A stretch of 64,000 nt of DNA from Marsupella aquatica (GCA_973895155.1 OZ316895.1:10850001-10914000); one strand, 5' to 3'. Counted from the first letter of the stretch, positions 24,760 through 37,820 are shown. The notes: a model not told the origin generated them from the letters alone. Program-made: numbers and translations.

Positions 24760-25150
24760 GAAATTGCCGAACCACTGATCGTGCACGAGATTGTGCAGAT
24801 TTATAAGTGGAGACCTTATAAAGGACAATGCAAATGCAGATTCATGATCGAATGTACAACAGACGTTCTAGCTGGATTACAATGCTCCTGCAAATCAACC
24901 TCCAACTCATGCACGACATTACCCAAGTCTACGTTAATTAGCTACTGTACCTGGGTGGATGTCCCTTTGGAAGAGGCTGATAGAATGGCCGGTGAAGTAT
25001 GGCGCTCGGCTGGCTTCGTTGCCCGGCTTGTGATAAGGCTCAGAAACAGCTTGTGAATCTGTACGTGAGCTATGAACTCCCGTATGAACTACATTTCACT
25101 GATTGAAGTCAGTATCTTATACTCTCAGGATCCCATGATTAGAGGCATCA
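24760..25150. other. Intergenic, no gene seen
   Basis: Contains the 5' flank of the GST gene. No other recognisable feature. Confidence 0.4.
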
Positions 25151-25157
25151 TGACTAA

Positions 25158-25700
25158 CGAGCTAGGTGTGGTGCCACTGCACCTCATCAATATGAGAAGT
25201 TGCCCCTGAAGATACTGGATATATCGCGAGAACTTGGTCCAGTGGGGACCTGGAGTAGAGTATTCAGGGGGGGATTATTTTGATCATCTGAGGTCCCCAG
25301 GCACTGAGAACGCCTGATCGAGGCGAGCTTCGTGGGCAAGACATGCGTTGCGAGACAGAAGCGGGATGACCACATTCACTGCGGTAGTCTCGGTGCCGCT
25401 CCAAAGTAGAGAAGTCTGCTCTTGGAGGCATCACTGGGGGTTGCTCGATTTCCTGTGGGGCTAGTGTACCTCGTCACTGTGAGAAGCTGCTCCTGAAGAT
25501 ACTGCATCGCGAGAACTGCATGGGGTCACTGGACGGGGACCTGGAGTATTGCAGTCCAGGAGGGCATTATTCTGGTCATCTGAGGTCTCCGGTCACTGAG
25601 AGAACGTCTGTATATCCAGTCTGAGGCGAGCCTCGTCAGCAAGACACCCCAATACGAGATAGAAGCGGGATGACCACATTCAGTGCGCTACTGTAGTCTC
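25158..25700. repeat. Diverged direct duplication, ~240 bp units ~300 bp apart
   Basis: Copy 1 (about 25158-25395) and copy 2 (about 25459-25700) share, in order, the phrases CCTGAAGATACTG, GGGGACCTGGAGTA, ATCTGAGGTC, GAGGCGAGC and AGAAGCGGGATGACCACATT. Indels of up to ~15 bp and many substitutions show that the duplication is much older than the 250-bp one nearby. Confidence 0.8.
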
Positions 25701-26068
25701 CTGTGGTCACCATTTTTCGGTAAGTTTTCTGCAAACTTAGGCAAAGATTGAGATAACGAGAAAAGTCTAGTTTTAGCACAGGCAACTGATTCCACATAAC
25801 ACACCGTAGACTCATTAAAGTTGGCAGGTCATATTGAGTCAAAAATGTCATTCGAGTCTATGATTTCATTCTGAGAAAGGTCATCCGAGCTTTGAATTGT
25901 CAGTACGTCCATCCTGAATTCACAGACAACCATTACAAAGAAGGGGACAAATACACCCTTGTCCGAAACCTACCAACTGAGCCACTGAGGTGCGTTGGGG
26001 ACATTGTCCCAACCGTCGGAGTCTCACATTAGTGACTAAATTATACCTACCAATATACCTATCAATAT

Positions 26069-26183
26069 GATGTAAAATGTACATGTAAGGCTCTAGTGAT
26101 CTACTATAAACATGCTGAGAGCTATGATGCAAAATGTACCATGTAAGGCTCTAGTGATCTACTGTAGACATGCTGAGCGCTAT
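26069..26183. repeat. 57/58-bp tandem duplication
   Basis: Copies 26069-26125 and 26126-26183 both contain GTAAGGCTCTAGTGATCTAC and a CATGCTGAG phrase, with a few differences. Confidence 0.9.
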
Positions 26184-26194
26184 GCTAAGATTAC

Positions 26195-26870
26195 CCTCAG
26201 GTCCTTATTAAATTAAATATAGAATTTATTTATTATATTGAAAGGAATATTTTCAAATTTATGTAAAAAATATTAGAAGTTAAAAAAAATATTTTTAGAG
26301 TATTTATAGCTAAAATATGAATTGTATTATGAGATCCCCCTGAAAATACCTGGGGTGTTTTATTTCCATAAAAATGATATATCACATGTGGCGAAGGATA
26401 GGGTCAATTTATTGATTCTAAAATGAAACTTAAAATTTTTTGCAGAAAAATAATAAAGTTTTTAAAATTCAATTTTGAAACTTATAAGAATATTAGAGTA
26501 CTTTTAATTTAATTTTTGAAATATTTTAAAAATATTTTAATTTTATAATAATTAACAAATAAATATTTTTTCTTACATTGTAGGGGGTGGAAGGAAAAAA
26601 AATCACAAATGATGTACCCATATAGTGAGACCCCCAAGAAAACCCCAGACTCTCATTTATTTCATTTTTATTCGTCATGTTAAATTAAATATAAATTTTA
26701 TTTATTGGGATCAAAATAAATATTTTTAAATATTAAAACTTTAAATAATTATTTTTGAATTTTTTTAAAATAGTAAAGATTTATATATAATTTTTAATAA
26801 TATTTTAAATTATTCCAAAAATAAGAAATAAATAAAAATTTAAAATTGTTTTTTAGAGTATTTTATAACT
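26195..26870. other. Strongly AT-rich island
   Basis: About 680 bp made largely of A and T (runs such as AAATATTTTTAAATATT), sharply bounded on both sides by DNA of normal composition. No coding potential. It has two short GC-containing islands mentioning CCCCCTGAAAA and CCCCCAAGAAAACCCC, which resemble each other. It could be a matrix-attachment-type region or a decayed AT-rich transposon. Confidence 0.75.
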
Positions 26871-26875
26871 AAAAA

Positions 26876-26938
26876 CATCCGAGTGTGTTATGAGAGCATC
26901 CGAGTGTGTTATGAGAGCATCCGAGTGTGTTATGAGAG
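26876..26938. repeat. 21-bp minisatellite, three perfect units
   Basis: Units 26876-26896, 26897-26917 and 26918-26938, each CATCCGAGTGTGTTATGAGAG with no differences. The last unit overlaps the start of the 250-bp duplication. Confidence 0.95.
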
Positions 26939-27434
26939 ACACTTTAGAGTGAGGACCCGGAGTGAAGTCCCCTAGGGCTATCCTCAGCTCTTTGTCACTT
27001 ACAGCCACCTCAGGCGCTAAGTTGAACGGCCAGCAAATCTCCTTCGACTTCGTTTTGCATTTCTCCATCCGATCCTCCTATCTGGGTTGTGTGAGTCCAA
27101 GCTTTGCTTTCACTTTTCATCATCTTCCTGCTCTAGATTCATTTTTCCCTTTGATTTCATTCGATCAGTCATCCTGCATCGATGAGAGACACTTTAGAGT
27201 GAGGACCCGGAGTGAAGTCCCCTAGGGCTATCCTCAGCTCTTTGTCACTTACAGCCACCTCAGGCGCTAAGTTGAACGGCCAGCAAATCTCCTTCGACTT
27301 CGTTTTGCATTTCTCCATCCGATCCTCCTATCTGGGTTGTGTGAGTCCAAGCTTTGCTTTCACTTTTCATCATCTTCCTGCTCTAGATTCATTTTTCCCT
27401 TTGATTTCATTCGATCAGTCATCCTGCATCGATT
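26932..27434. repeat. Exact 250-bp tandem duplication
   Basis: Copy 1 26932-27181 and copy 2 27182-27431, identical over the full unit by direct reading; identity then continues about 3 bp (GAT) before it breaks. Each copy begins ATGAGAGACACTTTAGAG. The same 74-residue frame is present in both copies on plus, which is a by-product of the duplication and not evidence of a gene. Confidence 0.97.
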
Positions 27435-29080
27435 GGTCTGCTTGGTTTTGTGGATTTCAGGTTTAATCCTGTCAATTGAAAGTTGTTCTCCCAATGTTGA
27501 TGATCAGTCCTTCGCTGGGTGCTGCTAAGACGTAGCAATCCAAAACTCTGTACAGTTATTGCGTTCTTATCTCCTTTCTACACAATTCGTTACTCAAATG
27601 TGAGGAGAGCTGATGCAGAACGACGCAAAAAACGCGCATCATTATAGTTCTACATATGTACAGTAGATTTCGTATATGCGCTTTTGACTTTTTGGCTTTT
27701 AACAACCAATTTTTGACAATTGACTTACGAAAATTTTCAGTCTCAGTTTAGGCAATCGACCTAAAGAATTTCAGATTTCAATGCTTGAATTCAGGTGCTG
27801 AAATTTCCGACTTCAGTGTAGAAATGCTGACTTGTCAAAATATCTTACGTCTTGTCTGTCCAACTTTGGTTGTTATTGTTGGGGTTGTTGAATGTTCGGA
27901 TGTGTTTCGTATCTTCATCGTGTAGAATCATAAATCGAAGCTTAAGCACTGTCTCCTGATAGTGGACGAGTTGACTGTAACTCCAAGTGGTTGGTCTTTT
28001 CCAAGAGACTGGTCAGTATTTGATTTTTCAACTCAGACAACTTCATTCCTCTGCACGAACCAAAATATAATTGAGTTAGCACGGTCCAAGAACAATGATG
28101 CCATGACTCTATAGCTTGAGAATGTTTTAATTACATGACAGGCTCGAGTAAACTAGACGTTCCGAAAGACTTTTCCATCTATGCAAGAGTTGAGAAGACA
28201 TTAAGATGGAAAGAACGCAAGCAGCCCGTCAAGGACAATTCTACCAAACTAAACTGCATAAACCATTGGCATGTAGTTCAGGCTGAACATGCTCAGTACT
28301 TCGGCAAACTTGAAATATCCAATCATTGATCGGCAAGGTAAACATTCATAAACAAACATTTTGCCAGGAATCGGGCAAGGAATTCAGATCAATGCAAAAG
28401 CAAAACTGAACAAGTTAGAGAAAGGAGTGTACAAGCAGCTTAATAATAAATAGAAACCACAACCCACTGAAGCGGGTTTCAGGGCGACTCTGTTTATGGC
28501 AGCCCACCTACAGTATAGTGTTATCAAGCTCCCTTCCGGCGAGTCCCGTGTCTTACATCGTGAGTTTCATGGGCGCCCTGATGGTCCAGACTCCAGAGGG
28601 ACCCACTCCAACCCAAATTCGACTGTTCTTCTATCTCGTGTGCTATTCAATCTTGTGTGCTATTCAATGGTCTGCCCAAGACAACCATGGTAGCTTGTGT
28701 GCTATTCATTACCTAATATCTCCATGATGAACTAGGACTGCTATTATACATCTTGACAAAGTATTCAGATAGGTGTCGTTGCAATTGGGCTCATCGTTGA
28801 TTGTCTACCATAGCCTTGCTGCCATCATCTACAGTAGTAGCTAATATCCAGACGAGCCACAAAACATGTCTGGAGTACTTTCAAATGCCGCCGAGCAGGG
28901 AACAATCAGAAAAGACTAGCTTCAAGTTGCAACAACGATAAACAGTTGGAAAAAATAGTCTTCCAGCTTTAGCTCACAGGCAAAAGAGTCGAGAGGTGCA
29001 GTAGCCTTAACAACGTGTAGAAGCATCCGGGTCGCAGAGCGAAATCTTCCACGAGGATGGAAGCTTCCTCTGCTACCGAC
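27435..29080. other. Intergenic, no gene seen
   Basis: No recognisable coding sequence. Near 28620-28710 the phrase GTGTGCTATTCA occurs three times. The P450 3' flank begins at the right end. Confidence 0.5.
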
Positions 29081-29087
29081 CAATGAT

Positions 29088-32000
29088 CTATGGTATGATT
29101 TCGTCTTTGGCAGAATCGTCAATCACAGATGCAGGCAACCGTGGTGTTGCAACAGCCTCCAGCTCCACAGCCTTGGAGACGCCCAGCGCAAATGTTTCCG
29201 ACATGTCCAGATTTTCTGGCTTCGTTGATGCGGGCAAGGTCCAGTGGCAGGATTGGAGCATCACAGCCAACGTGTACTGCACTACCCGCAAAGCCAGGTT
29301 CTTTCCAGGGCAGCTGCGTCGTCCCGATCCGAACGGTAGCAATTTGAAGTCTTGGCCGTGGAGATCAACCTTGGCATCCACCTGACATCACAAGCCAGGG
29401 AGGACATGAAAATAGTCAGCTCCCCTAGACAAGGAAAACTGCACGAGGTGAGAAAGAATGCACGCAAAGCATTACACTTTCGTTTATCACAAAAGTTCCT
29501 ATCTCTTATGGGAAGCCATTTAGTGACAACTGAATTGTGATTGAACGCGACCATTGGTCACCTCCATGTCACCAATTCGCTCGGACAGCAAATCCCAGGA
29601 GCCTAGGTCAGGAATTGGGTGAAGTGGCATGAACACATCCAGCAGTTGACAGTCAGCACTTCAGTCCACAACAGTAAAGAAATTTGATTGTAAAGTAGCT
29701 TGACCATTATCGCATCAGTGTGAAGATGATGTTCCTGCCATTCTAGTTCACACTAGGACCCATCAAACTGCGCTTGAAAGGAGCATCAACAGTGTTTCTC
29801 TGTGTGAAGGAAATGAGCCTTTCCTTTTGAGTTAACTTTGGGCACCCATTAAGGATACATTGTCTGTATTTTCACTGTGAGCAAATAGATTTCTTGAAGG
29901 TTCATTTCCAGCATTAGCGTGACAGTACTGGTGGGACGGTTCTGTTCGGATTTACCTGATCGGGCAGGAATCTCGAGGGCCAAAATTGCGGAGCATGTTC
30001 CCAAATCGCTGGGTCTCGTCCAATAGCCCACACGTTGACCATGACTCGCGTTTGGGCCGGGATGAAGTACTCTCCAACCTTGCAATCAGCTGTGGACTCG
30101 TGGGGTATCATTAAAGTGCCGGGGGGGTGCAATCGAAACGTCTCCTTGACGACAGCCTGCAGGTAAGGGAGGCTGGGTAAGTCGGATTCGTCCACAAGTC
30201 GAGCCCGTCCTACCACTCGGTCTAACTCCTCCAAGGCCAAGCTCATTACTGCTGGGTTCTTCAGAAGCTCCGACAGGGCCCACTCCAACGTAATCGAGGA
30301 AGATTCAGTTCCCGCGAGAAGCACGTCCTGCACGTACGATTTTTGATTGCAATTTTAGCACTACCGAAACGAATTCAATACAAAGGGAGACTGCCAAAAT
30401 TGTCGGATTTATCGACAACGTCCTTATATGCAGAATATGAACTACAAATATTGCAATCGAGAGAATCGTGTTACAGAGGACTAGTTGAGTGAAACCAGGA
30501 CTAGCGAGAGGCCGCTGCTCAAACCGGTTGCGAGTGACAAGTAAGCACATACACCTCCTCCGGAAACCAAACTAATACAGCGACTAGTCCACTCTAAACA
30601 CAAACCCAAATCTATCAGACTTTCGAAAATGGGCATCATTTTAGTTGGAGCTTTCACTCAATCCCCTGCCAAGAGAGAGATTTTGAAAACGAATCCAAGT
30701 CTATGATTAGTCAACCACAGACCAGGAATCACGGCAATTAACCGCACCTCCAATCACTCGTAATGGATGGCACCTACGAAGAAGGATAATATAATAATGA
30801 ACCATAAAATTCTTACCACCATCATTGCCTTGATCTGGTCCGCGGTCCTGGGTTTTCCAGTTGTCTCACTTGGAAGTGTGAGCAACGCAGTCATTATGTC
30901 ATCAGCTTCAATTTTGTCATCGTTGGCCTGACTAAGGTCCCTCAAACGGGCATCCAGAAGACCTTGCAAAAATCCGTCCAGCTTCTTGTGTACGGCCCTC
31001 ATTTGTTTCTCGAACCCCTGGACATGTGCCAGGTTGACATTAGACACAGCACCTCGGATGTGTTCTTTTGAAAAGATGAAATTCGTCATTTTCGGGCATC
31101 CTTCAATTCCAAGGTGTGAATCAAGGATGATCGCTCAGGAACTTTTGCCACGAGAAACATGTCAACGATTTGAGATGGAATAAAACGAGCGAACTGGGTT
31201 AAATAATAGTGTTGCATATCATCGATTCTATACTTATCTTGACTAAGGTTCATAACTAACAGACATCTGTGAGCTCAACTACGCTAAGGGGGTTCATGGG
31301 AAAAATGAGAAGACTCAGCACCTGCTAAGACAGCGGAATGTTCGGAAAAAGCGTTGCCATTATTAGACTCACTGGAATGCTGGTGGCTAGACAGTAAGAA
31401 AGAGCGAACCTGCAAGTCGAATGGCTTGAGGAACGGAATGTAATCGCTGACATTGAAGACGCCAAAGAGTCTGAAAACTTCCTTCACGGCTTCTGGAAAG
31501 CCACTGCCACGGGTTGCCAAGTCCGATGAGCCGAATATGCGTTTGCTGAACATCAACCTAGTTATTATGTTCGCGGACATTTGACAGAGCTCACTGGATA
31601 TCGACACCGCAGCCTCGCCGCTGCCTCCCTCCGACTGTTTCAACGCCGATCGCACCATGAGTAGAATCTCCTCTTTCCTCACCCTCTGCAAAAATTCAGT
31701 ACAGATCGACCCGTCCTTCAATTTAGCAACGATTCAATCCATTGCTGAGCAAGAATTCTCCCGTCCTCCAATTTTGCAACAATCAACGATTCATCCATTG
31801 CTTTATTACTCAAATGGATGAATGAGCTTTATTGCTCAGCAATGGATAAAATTTCTTTGCGTGAAATTTTGGTTCAATCAAAGAAATTTTTGACAAGTGG
31901 CTTTTATAAAATTCTACTAGTAGAGAGATGCCTGCTGCAAGAGAAATCAAATCTAGAACAACCTCACCTCGGACAGAGACCGAGACAGAGACCAACCTGA

Positions 32001-32497
32001 GTGTCGTCAATGCGCTTGCTAGTGACCAGCTTTGTGGTGAACAGTTTACGCGCATTAAGCCATTGGTCACCATACGGCAAAAAACCAAAGTTCTGGGTAC
32101 CGTAGCCCATAATGTCGGAACTTATGACATGAGGGCGTGACGCGAACACTTTGTCGTGAGTCTTGAGTATCAGCTCGGCCATTTCTGCGGACGAGACAAC
32201 GAGCGTCGGCATCGATCCGAGCCGGAGGTACATCAGAGGTCCATAAGTGTGGGCCAGTTTTTGGAGAGATTTGTGCGGAAGAGCTCCAAGAGCAGCCAAA
32301 TTGCCGATGATTGGCAATGGCGTTGGACCAGGGGGTAATAAATATCCTTGCCGACGCTGCATCTTCTGCAGTTTCCCTGATTTTGAAACATCTTTGCGAA
32401 GCACGAAATTGGAAAGAACTAGTATGCAGACAACTGCAACAAGGATTCCTCGGGCGGTGAAAAGCAGCTCCAACATATCTGCGACAGGGACTACCAT
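29088..32497 (-). CDS. Cytochrome P450 monooxygenase, A-type (CYP71 clan)
   Basis: Five exons, all joined in phase 0: 31997-32497, 31410-31685, 30817-31017, 29956-30327 and 29088-29381, giving 547 residues, a normal length for a plant microsomal P450. Introns have GT...AG ends. I start at the ATG at 32497; an in-frame TAG lies a short way upstream with no ATG between. The protein begins with a membrane anchor (about residues 7-33) and a proline hinge (PPGPTPLP, 55-62). The I-helix oxygen-activation motif AGTESS is at about 331-336, the K-helix ExxR is Glu388-Arg391, and the heme-binding FGSGRRSCPG places the iron ligand at Cys474. It should sit on the ER and use NADPH-P450 reductase to hydroxylate a small molecule. 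The motifs and sequence around the hinge fit the CYP71 clan; the substrate cannot be told. Confidence 0.93.
31739..31845. repeat. Nested inverted repeats in P450 intron 1
   Basis: CCATTGCTGAGCAA (31739-31752) has an exact reverse complement at 31832-31845. Inside this pair, ATTCATCCATT (31789-31799) is the exact inverse of 31813-31823. A direct near-repeat (CCGTCCTCCAATTT) also lies in the intron. The transcript could fold into a stem at this spot. Confidence 0.7.
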
Positions 32498-32759
32498 CCT
32501 TACTGGTCCCAAAACCTAATAAATAGTTGCCACACTGGAATTCTCCGAAGATAATTCCAAAGTTGAGGTGACTGGATATAATTTTCGCGTAGTTTTTTTT
32601 CGGTCCAGCTGAAATCTCAAGTGGGCTGACGAGGAGGTCTTGGTAGACCCCTTCCACCTTTTGGTTGCAGAGAAGTGATCTAAATGCAATGTATATGCCC
32701 TCAATCGAGATTGATCTCGTGCCGTCCACAGAAATGAATGTGGCGTAGGAAGGCTCCAA

Positions 32760-35700
32760 CTGAGGTCTAGGTTGAAACTGAAGTGTTGTTCAATTCCAGT
32801 GGAACAATGCGTCCAGAATTGTCTCAGTGATTTATCGTTATTGCTACAAGCTCGAGTATTCGAGCCAACCCTAGCGTCTAATCATTCTCACTCTAAAAGC
32901 ACACCTTCAAAACTGGCGCAAGAAATCTACGATGGAGTGAATAGTTCACTGCTCTGTGGCTCGATCTCCGTCGATCAGTCATGAACTCGATGCCCACTAT
33001 AACAGCTCAGTGTGAGTTTGTAAATCTGAATGTGTCGGAAGATATCGCTCAGGCGCATATATCTAGAAGGCAGCCAAACTACAATGGAGCTCAATTCCAA
33101 TCGTTCAACATACTTGGATGTCGGATGAGGTACAGTTTCTAATTGGCACGACCCCTCACAATCTTCAATAAATGTAAGATTTGTGCAAGGCTTCTAGATT
33201 CACAGTTCATACCAGGACTCCACCACGCGCAACTTTGTGTGGAGGATCGACGCTAGTCAGATAGCTGCAAGCAAAAGTTCGTTGTACAGCTTAAGTACTT
33301 TCGATCGACAGCCGCTCGAAGGGCACCAGAAAGCGAAGGTTCTTATTCGATCAAAGTTCATTTCTACAGTACAAAGTAAGGCTCGGCGGCGGTCGATAGG
33401 TAAATATTAATCTAGTACGGTGCGTCCAGTCAAAGCGAATGACCAGGCGCCCCAATTCCTCACTTCAGTCAATGGAAATAATCTAATCGGAAGGACATGC
33501 AAGGGGAAGGTTATCCACAGCGCGCAGCCCTACGATGACTGCGTAGTGCAGAAACTTTTTTTAGCTCTGTAGCATAGCGAAAGTCTTCTCTGATGACTCT
33601 GATGACAAGCTTGTGAAACTGATTTCAACCCAGAGCGGCTTTCCGAAATTCTCGTCTTTAATTAATGACAACTCAGCAGCAACTCAGCAGTGTGAGAGAT
33701 GCACTTGCCAATCAGGTAGCTAGGCACCAATTTCTCTTGACTCTGCAGGCCCCTTCCTTTTTTTGAAGGACAGAAAATCGTTTGTGCCCTTTTGCACTTT
33801 GATATATGCGCAGAACACGCACACGGCAAAAGCTAGAGGGCAGCAGCCATAGTCGTTGAAGGGGGCCCCGCAAAACCAACACACGCCGCGCGCGCACGCT
33901 AGGATACACTAGAGAAACAAATCGGCAAGAAGGTAGGAATCCGCAAATTGGGTTGGACCCCACAGGCCGCAAAGATAGGAGTCAGACCTATCGGTACAAC
34001 AGGGCCAATGCATAATTCCAAGTACGAGGTGTGGCTGGGCAGGGGATTAGCTTAGTACCGAGAGGTCCTAGGTGGGCTGTAGTGTGGTGGCAGTACTGGT
34101 TTCGCTTCGGCACCTGGCTACTCACTTTGGGGTCACTCTGTCCCTCCTGGGGTCTCCTTGGCATCGTCCCTTACCTTACAGAAGTGACACAAAGTAGATC
34201 GTCTAGTCTCTAGTAAATGTGTCTGCTATCGGTTTCAAGTAAAATATAAATCTACGAGGTGTGTGGACTCTGATGGCATTGTGACGAGTCAAGCTACGGG
34301 GGCGGCGCATTGCCAGAGTAGTAGCCCAATGAGCTGAACGGAAGCGGGTCCATCGGCTGCTGTCACTGACGAAACCATGGACTTGAAGTGTCCACTTACT
34401 AGCCAGAATGATGTTGTCTGGATACAGATGCATCCCGGTTACAAATTAGCACTATTAATGTGCCTGCCCGACGGTACATATATTACCGCATGTCAAAACT
34501 CACACTCCTGCGCTCGGGAGTGTTGAATGATGTTGTCTGACGTACCCATGCTCTACGAGTTAGGGTGAGCTCTGCAGTCAGTCGTGTAACCTTGTGAAAG
34601 CTCTACCAAACAATCTGTAGTCGCCGTGCTGCGGCAGAAATCTGGCTGAGTGACGCTGATTGACACTAGCATCCATCCAGTGTCTGAAGACAAAGCAAGA
34701 TTCAAACAGGATTGACATTTCTGGCAGCAGCGTACCCTTTCATACAATTTCCCTGCATTATAAGATGCATCGGCCGTCATTGAAATATGCATGAAGGGTG
34801 CTCTGCTGCCACGGATCTCAATGGTGTCCAGATTACGCTCAATTTCCATTTCCTGTAGATCAACACTTTCGAGATTACATCGGCTGAGCTGCTGCCACAG
34901 GTTTCGATCTCAATCAATGGTGTCTGTGCACATCTTTTCAATGTTCTCTAGATCAATGTACGTAAGATTCGCCAAGCATTAAAATCTGGGAACATACATT
35001 CTGACTCTTACTTTCCGGAAGTGGTCATGAAGGGAAACAAAAGCCAGGATGGACCAAGACATTATTGTCCTTGGAGTGAGTAAGGCAATGGTTGCTTTTA
35101 CACCAAATATAAAAAGTCCCTGGAGTGCATACGGCAATGGTTACTTTTACACCAATAGAAAAAGGGACCCATCACAGATTTGCAGTTGACCACTTTAAGT
35201 ACCTTGGAGAGAAAGTAGTGCAGTTGACCACTTTAAGTACCCTGGAGAGAAAGACAGAAAGTAGTAAGCCGTCATGGTCCTGAGTAATGGCATGACGTCT
35301 TGACAACTTTCAGGTCCAAGATCTCCATTTGTGAAGTTACCAAGTAAATAGGTATGGCATGACGTCTTGACAACTTTCAGCTCCAAGGTCTCCATTTGTG
35401 AAGTTACCAAGTAAATAGGTTTGATAATGTACAGGATTGAGACAGGCTGCAAACAATAAGGAGACCTTTTACAAATTACATAGTCCAAAGTGTAAACAAT
35501 GTTATTTGAGTCAATTTAAATGTTCTGAGCAAGTCCATCTAAGCTTTGCCAGCCGATCTGGGCTTCATAGACAAAGTGGATTTTATATATGAACGAAAAG
35601 GAAAAAAAAGGGAATGCATTCCCCTACCAAAACAGAGTTCCAATTTCCTTTGTGCCAAAGAAGCTTGGATTGCTTGACACAAACTCCTTACTATGTTACA

Positions 35701-37820
35701 TGCATGTGTAAGGTATTGAAAAAATTGTCCCTTTGCACTTCTTGTACTACTATATGTGTGTGAGGTGCACAAGTACTTTTCTTGTCTCTATTGTCTATTT
35801 TCTTTGTCATTTAGCCCACCCGGAGGAGTTGTCCAATTTTCCCATAATGCACTCTAAACAGGGCGTTGCTCTACAAGTAAACCCCTAGCTTCCTTTCTTC
35901 TATGAGTGCAGGTAGCCTACCCTGGGGGTTCTGAGATTTAGGCCATCTTGGCTAGCCCACCTGGAGGAGTTATCCAATTTTAGGCGGCAATTTTCAGGTC
36001 ATAAATCTAGAGTAAAACTACACTAGTGGCTCAGTGTTAATCCATGATCATTTGGGGGGCATGGGTTTGCCTTACACATTCTTATGTTTTCTTCACGTCT
36101 CTAGTCTAAGAGAGTACTAATTTTACTCTCAAGTAAAGGAGACAGTAAGGTCTCAATGTGTAGACAATTCTTCTCAATCAAGTGATCTGTGTAAAGTTTG
36201 TTTTTCCTTTGTTCACTCTACTAAGATCGAGCATAGGTTGTTTTAAGCTCACACATTGTAGTGTACTCTTTTCCTTCACATTCTAGTTCACTGTTGTTTC
36301 TTTCCCCCAAATGTGATCACTTGACATCATGGTCCCTGGATTCCAGCCATGGTATCCCAAGCTAGTGGTAAATGTACAGAAATGAAAAGTTCAATGATGT
36401 CCAATGTAAAACTAAAATTGGCAAATACACATATGGGGTTGCTCTCAATGACATGACCTTCAACTATGGATCTTGGGCTACAATATGGGAAATCCATGAG
36501 AACATCTTACAAATCCCAGATCCCCTGGTTCCCCCTAGAACCCCATGAAAGTATTTGCTTTGCAAGGGTAGAAGTTGTACTGCAGGCTAGACTGATAGCT
36601 TTGTCTATCACGGACCCACTGTGTGCCACCGCCACCGCCCCCGCCCCCCCACACCTCTCCACTGGCTTTCTGGGTTTGTGCCGCCCCCACACCTCTCCAC
36701 TGGCTTTCGGGGTCTGTGCTGCCCGTTCTGCTGTGATTGAATTTCTGGTTTGGCTTCCTTTCTTGGGGCCTGCTTCTTTCCTTTCTTGGGGCCTGCTTCT
36801 CTCCTGTCCCGGCTTCCCTGGTCTTTTGTATAGACCTCTGGTCCCCAGTGCCTACCCCCTCTTGTGAGCCACCCTTGTTGTATGCTGGCTTTTTGAATGA
36901 AATTCAATGGGCTTTTTTCTAGGCACAAAATAAAGTTCAATGATGTCTATGGGGACTTTAGCTTCTCTTTCTCTCTAACATTTACCAACTTCAGAACACA
37001 TTCAAGTCATCGGTCAATCGAATGCAGTGCAATTTTTAGATCAAGAATTCGTCACGATTTCGTAGAGTTTGAGCTCTGAAGGAGAAAGAGCATGAGTTCT
37101 GAAGGAGGAGGCTTCTGCAAGGGTTTGTTGCACCCTCTTTCTCTGGACTAGCCCTGAGTTGCTCGTGCTCACCCTGTAAGATCACAAACATTGACGCCTC
37201 TTGGCTGTCGAGCTTAGTTTGTTTCCAGAGGTACGATTTCGCAACGAATGGTTGTTGGAACTGCCCGGCACTACATCGCACGTGAAGCTCACTGGGCACC
37301 CTTGTCAAAGCTCAAACAACTTCTGTACTCGTGCAAAAGGTACACGAGAACTGCAGTTATCGGCCCAGCCCAGAGCAGTGTACTTGCTAAGGAAGCTTGG
37401 AGTTAGCATGCCGCTGCGATTACTACCACCTTGAAGGAGGAAGGAAACTTTGACTACGAGATCGGGAGTCGATCAATTCAACGAAAAGCCACGCACTCGA
37501 AGGAGCACCTTGACTTAACTCGCAAAGTAGTTCTCGATGGCTTGCAGCGAGGAACCTACTGGCCAAAGAAATCAACGAGAACTTTTGGCTGCCTGTAAGC
37601 GGCACCCTTTTCTGTTACAAGGTAAACAATGCCAGAAGCACCAGAGGAGGCCTTTCCGGTTGCTAGGTAATCAACGATTGTCATCAGCAACAGAAGCCCT
37701 CTCACGAGTGACACTCGGAGTGTACAACTTTGGTTGTAGCTCGGAATTTGCGGATAGATATGAATCAAGGAATTTCCTCGGCGCGGATCGAGGACGGACG
37801 CCATTCTCCCGTGCCATTTC
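32760..37820. other. Intergenic, no supported gene
   Basis: No gene recognised over about 5 kb. A Cys-containing 98-codon minus frame at 34553-34849 has no signal peptide or domain. A C-rich stretch near 36630-36790 holds small tandem units (ACACCTCTCCACTGGCTTTC twice; CTTTCTTGGGGCCTGCTTCT twice). Confidence 0.5.
35288..35421. repeat. 67-bp tandem duplication
   Basis: Copies 35288-35354 and 35355-35421, each beginning TGGCATGACGTCTTGAC, with two visible differences. A second, older pair of ~55-bp units (TACACCAA-ended) lies upstream at about 35070-35160. Confidence 0.9.

Noticed and set aside
26962-27466. Duplicate 74-codon frames on plus
   Set aside because: They exist only because the 250-bp unit is duplicated; no domain or start context.
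34553-34849. Cysteine-containing 98-codon minus frame as a second secreted peptide
   Set aside because: No signal peptide, irregular cysteine spacing and no splice evidence.
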